Positions 6,048 through 7,771 of a stretch of 7,771 nucleotides of DNA are shown here, piece by piece. Under the pieces are notes generated by a model. The model did not search any database. It was given only the letters and a program-made list of their open reading frames with translations, and was not told the DNA's origin. The position numbers and the translations under genes were made by a program. The first letter of the stretch is position 1. The number at the start of each line of letters is the position of its first letter. This DNA is from an uncultured bacterium (GTDB taxonomy: Bacteria; Desulfobacterota; Binatia; HRBIN30), in assembly GCA_937975525.1 (NCBI GenBank), contig CALJUJ010000206.1:1-7771 (forward strand). The letters are read 5' to 3'.

Positions 6048-7043
6048 GTGGCCAACCCCTACAGGCACCTGTACCGGCGCTCGGTGCGCTTTCGCCGTTT
6101 CGTGCGCAGGCGCAAGAACGCAGCCGTGCTGTGGGCGACGCAACGCGCCCTTGCTCATTTTCGTGCCATGCCGCTCGAAGAGGCGCTGCGGGCGAGCGAT
6201 CGCTGGGGTGCTCGAGCCTACCGGTGGCTCGGGCGTCCGCGACGGCTCGCCCTCGAGCACCTCGAGATCGCCTTCGGCGACACGCTGCCGCCCTCCGCGC
6301 GCGAGCACCTGGCCCGCGCCTGTTTCGTCAACGTCGCCCGGAGCTTCTGCGAGATCGCCCACATCGACACGATCCGCGAAAGGCGCGACACCTACTTCGA
6401 CGTCGTCGGGATGGAACACGCCGACGCCGTGCTCGCCTCCGGCCGCGGCGCAGTCGTGGTCACCGGACACCTCGGCAACTGGGAGCTACTGGCGGCCTAT
6501 TGGGCATGGAGAGGCCATCCGGTCGCGGCGATCGCCCGCAAGGCGGAGGACTCCGGGCTCAACGACCTCCTGGTGGACTTTCGCCGCCGGCAAGGGGTCG
6601 AGACGATCTTGCGCGAGAGCCCGTCCGCGGCGCGGCAGATCCTGCGCGCCCTCAAGTCGAACGCCCTGCTCGCCATGCTCGTCGATCAGGACACCAAGGT
6701 GCAGTCGATGTCACTGCCGTTCTTCGGGCGTACCGCGCGTACCCCCGTGGCGGCGGCCTCTCTCGCCGTCCGCAAGGACCTCCCCGTAATCGTCGCTTTC
6801 ATCCAGCGTCGCGCCCAGGGTGGTCATCGAATCATCGTCCATCCGCCGCTCCCGGTCGACGAGAGCCTCGACGTGGGCAAGCGCATTCACGTGCTGACGC
6901 GTGCCTTCAATGAGCACATCGAGGAGCAGGTGCGCCGCAATCCTGCCGAATGGGTTTGGTGGCACCGGCGCTGGCGGCACGGCCCGCAGGCCGGGCTCGA
7001 CGTCGACGCGCCGGAGGAACCAGCCGGGCTCACCAGAGCTTGA
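6048..7043 (+). CDS. lpxL: Lipid A biosynthesis late acyltransferase (LpxL/HtrB family)
   Basis: This family transfers a fatty acyl chain from acyl-ACP to the KDO-lipid A precursor on the inner face of the inner membrane. The 331-residue length is slightly above the roughly 300-310 of E. coli LpxL/LpxM. The catalytic HX4E motif is HLGNWE (His141, Glu146), set in VVVTGHLGNWELLA. Further family features are LVDQD (211-215), PFFGRTARTPVAAASLAVR (224-242) and the C-terminal RNPAEWVWWHRRW (297-309). The N-terminal 25 residues are very Arg-rich (YRRSVRFRRFVRRRKN), which could bind membrane phospholipid. Unlike E. coli LpxL, no clear N-terminal membrane helix is visible. The start is a GTG 20 bases after the kdsD stop, without a visible Shine-Dalgarno; later GTG starts would shorten the Arg-rich region. 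Which acyl chain or position it serves (LpxL or LpxM role) cannot be told, so the symbol is a family label. Confidence 0.87.
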   Translation: MANPYRHLYRRSVRFRRFVRRRKNAAVLWATQRALAHFRAMPLEEALRASDRWGARAYRWLGRPRRLALEHLEIAFGDTLPPSAREHLARACFVNVARSFCEIAHIDTIRERRDTYFDVVGMEHADAVLASGRGAVVVTGHLGNWELLAAYWAWRGHPVAAIARKAEDSGLNDLLVDFRRRQGVETILRESPSAARQILRALKSNALLAMLVDQDTKVQSMSLPFFGRTARTPVAAASLAVRKDLPVIVAFIQRRAQGGHRIIVHPPLPVDESLDVGKRIHVLTRAFNEHIEEQVRRNPAEWVWWHRRWRHGPQAGLDVDAPEEPAGLTRA

Positions 7044-7109
7044 TCTGCCCGGGCCGGAGTAGTTTGCTGGGCGCGCTGGGGCTCGGCTCGCTGCGCCTCA
7101 GGTGTTTCT

Positions 7110-7114
7110 GGAGG
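7110..7114 (+). promoter_or_regulatory. Ribosome binding site of the ferritin-like gene
   Basis: GGAGG, ten bases before the ATG at 7125, settles the start of the ferritin-like gene. The 81-base gap preceding this ATG is the longest within the cluster. It could hold a separate promoter, but I see no convincing -35/-10 pair in it; it is G+C-rich with a short GCCCGGGC palindrome at 7046-7053. Confidence 0.7.
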
Positions 7115-7124
7115 CGGCAAGAAT

Positions 7125-7694
7125 ATGAACGCAGACCCGAGACTCTTCCTGCTCATGAGCTACTATCGCGACGCCGAGCTGCGCGGCGCCAACCTGCTCT
7201 ATCGCTTGATGTCGCACCTCGATGACGGCGATTCGCAGATCAAGCTCGCCAAGCACCTGGCCGAGGAGACGCATCACGCGTGGCTATGGACCAAGCGCAT
7301 CAAGGATCTCGGCGGGGCGCCCCGGGTCGTCGGCGACGGCTACCAGACACGCATCGGCTTGCGCACCGTGCCGCGGACGTTGATCGACATCCTCGCGCTC
7401 ACCGTCGTGGTCGAGGAGCGCTCGCTCGCCCGCTACACCGAGCACGCGGAACGCGGCGATGTCGACCCGGACACACTCGCCGTCCTGCGCGCGGTGAGCC
7501 AGGACGAGAAGTGGCACATCTCCTGGATCCGCAAGAAGCTCGAGTCCGTCGCTGCCGGGACCGAGGGGGGCGTCGACAAGATGGAAGCCGCTCTCGTCAA
7601 GTACCGCGAGATCGACGAACAGGTGTACCGCGAGCTGCGCGAGCTCGAACGCTCCGTCTTCACTTCGCCGCCCGCGGCGGAGACGCGGCCGTGA
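7125..7694 (+). CDS. Ferritin-like putative diiron protein (function unknown)
   Basis: This is a 189-residue soluble, largely helical protein with no signal peptide or membrane segment. The first 135 residues fit a four-helix ferritin-like bundle carrying a carboxylate/His diiron site: Glu18 on helix 1, EETHH on helix 2 (Glu48 and His51 as ExxH), VVVEER on helix 3 (Glu97 or Glu98), and DEKWH on helix 4 (Glu128 and His131 as ExxH). This E, ExxH, E, ExxH pattern is that of the ferritin/rubrerythrin/diiron oxygenase superfamily. The tail (about 150-180) is a charged helix followed by a short Pro/Ala-rich end. It lacks rubredoxin cysteines and is longer than a typical bacterioferritin core. Possible roles are iron handling, peroxide or oxygen scavenging, or an oxygenase acting on an unidentified substrate. 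It lies between two acyltransferases, and its own good ribosome binding site suggests it is well expressed. Confidence 0.78.
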   Translation: MNADPRLFLLMSYYRDAELRGANLLYRLMSHLDDGDSQIKLAKHLAEETHHAWLWTKRIKDLGGAPRVVGDGYQTRIGLRTVPRTLIDILALTVVVEERSLARYTEHAERGDVDPDTLAVLRAVSQDEKWHISWIRKKLESVAAGTEGGVDKMEAALVKYREIDEQVYRELRELERSVFTSPPAAETRP

Positions 7695-7722
7695 ACCAAC
7701 ATCGCGACGGGGCGCGTGTCGC

Positions 7723-7771
7723 TTGCAGCTGAAGTCGCGGCTCGAGTACGCGGCGTTCCTCGTCGCCCAGG
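7723..7771 (+). CDS. Probable second LpxL-type acyltransferase, first 16 codons (runs off the right edge)
   Basis: From a TTG at 7723 the frame reads LQLKSRLEYAAFLVAQ to the window end. The pattern (K/R)-x-R-L-E-Y-A-A-x-x, followed by a hydrophobic run, is characteristic of the N-terminus of LpxL/HtrB-family acyltransferases, which have a short basic leader before the membrane helix. No ATG or GTG lies in this frame immediately upstream, so TTG is the likeliest start; only a weak G-rich stretch (about 7707-7712) could serve as ribosome binding site. It starts 28 bases after the ferritin-like stop, consistent with the same operon. Only 16 codons are visible, so the family call is tentative. 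If right, the cluster has two acyltransferases, as needed for the two secondary acyl chains of a hexa-acylated lipid A. Confidence 0.5.
   Translation, partial: MQLKSRLEYAAFLVAQ

Noticed and set aside
5035..6470. Long minus-strand open frames opposite kdsD and the acyltransferase (5035-6000 and 5613-6470)
   Set aside because: Both are shadows of well-supported plus-strand genes and have no motif or ribosome binding site of their own.
7071..7099. Possible stem GGCGC / GCGCC before the ferritin-like gene
   Set aside because: A five-pair stem with a loop near 18 bases and no T tract is not convincing as a terminator or leader structure.
1..7771. Search for tRNA, rRNA, CRISPR arrays, insertion sequences, toxin-antitoxin pairs or phage genes
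   Set aside because: No cloverleaf-like segment, regular repeat-spacer pattern, transposase motif or terminal inverted repeat was seen on either strand.

Overview
This is a high-GC (roughly two-thirds G+C) stretch of a Gram-negative chromosome. KDO and lipid A genes imply an outer membrane with lipopolysaccharide. The layout and protein style would fit a deltaproteobacterial-type or related uncultivated lineage (Myxococcota, Binatota and similar), but the sequence alone does not fix the taxon.

Left region (1-1787). The 5' end of an unrecognised minus-strand reading frame runs off the left edge. It diverges from a plus-strand ZntB/CorA-family metal ion transporter (268-1281). Convergent with that gene's 3' end lies a minus-strand remnant of a pirin-family gene. 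Its C-terminal 53 residues are well preserved, but the frame is broken just upstream and the rest of the gene is missing. The remaining roughly 300 bases up to 1787 hold no gene I can recognise. They end in a sigma70-like promoter (1722-1749) and a strong GC-rich hairpin followed by seven T residues that abut the kdsB start codon.

Central and right region (1788-7771). Here lies a tightly packed plus-strand cluster, probably one operon: kdsB (CMP-KDO synthetase), pyrG (CTP synthase), kdsA (KDO-8-phosphate synthase), kdsD (arabinose-5-phosphate isomerase), a lipid A-type lauroyl/myristoyl acyltransferase, a small ferritin-like putative diiron protein, and the first 16 codons of what looks like a second acyltransferase. 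Gaps are 17, 30, -23, 20, 81 and 28 bases. No terminator is visible inside.

The genes form a coherent pathway. KdsD makes arabinose 5-phosphate, KdsA condenses it with PEP to KDO-8-phosphate, PyrG supplies the CTP that KdsB uses to activate KDO, and the acyltransferases finish KDO-lipid A. The KDO-8-phosphate phosphatase (KdsC) and the KDO transferase (WaaA) are not in the window. I see no mobile element, CRISPR array, rRNA or tRNA. The points that deserve a second look are the terminator-shaped hairpin fused to the kdsB start, the ferritin-like gene between two acyltransferases, and the broken pirin gene.
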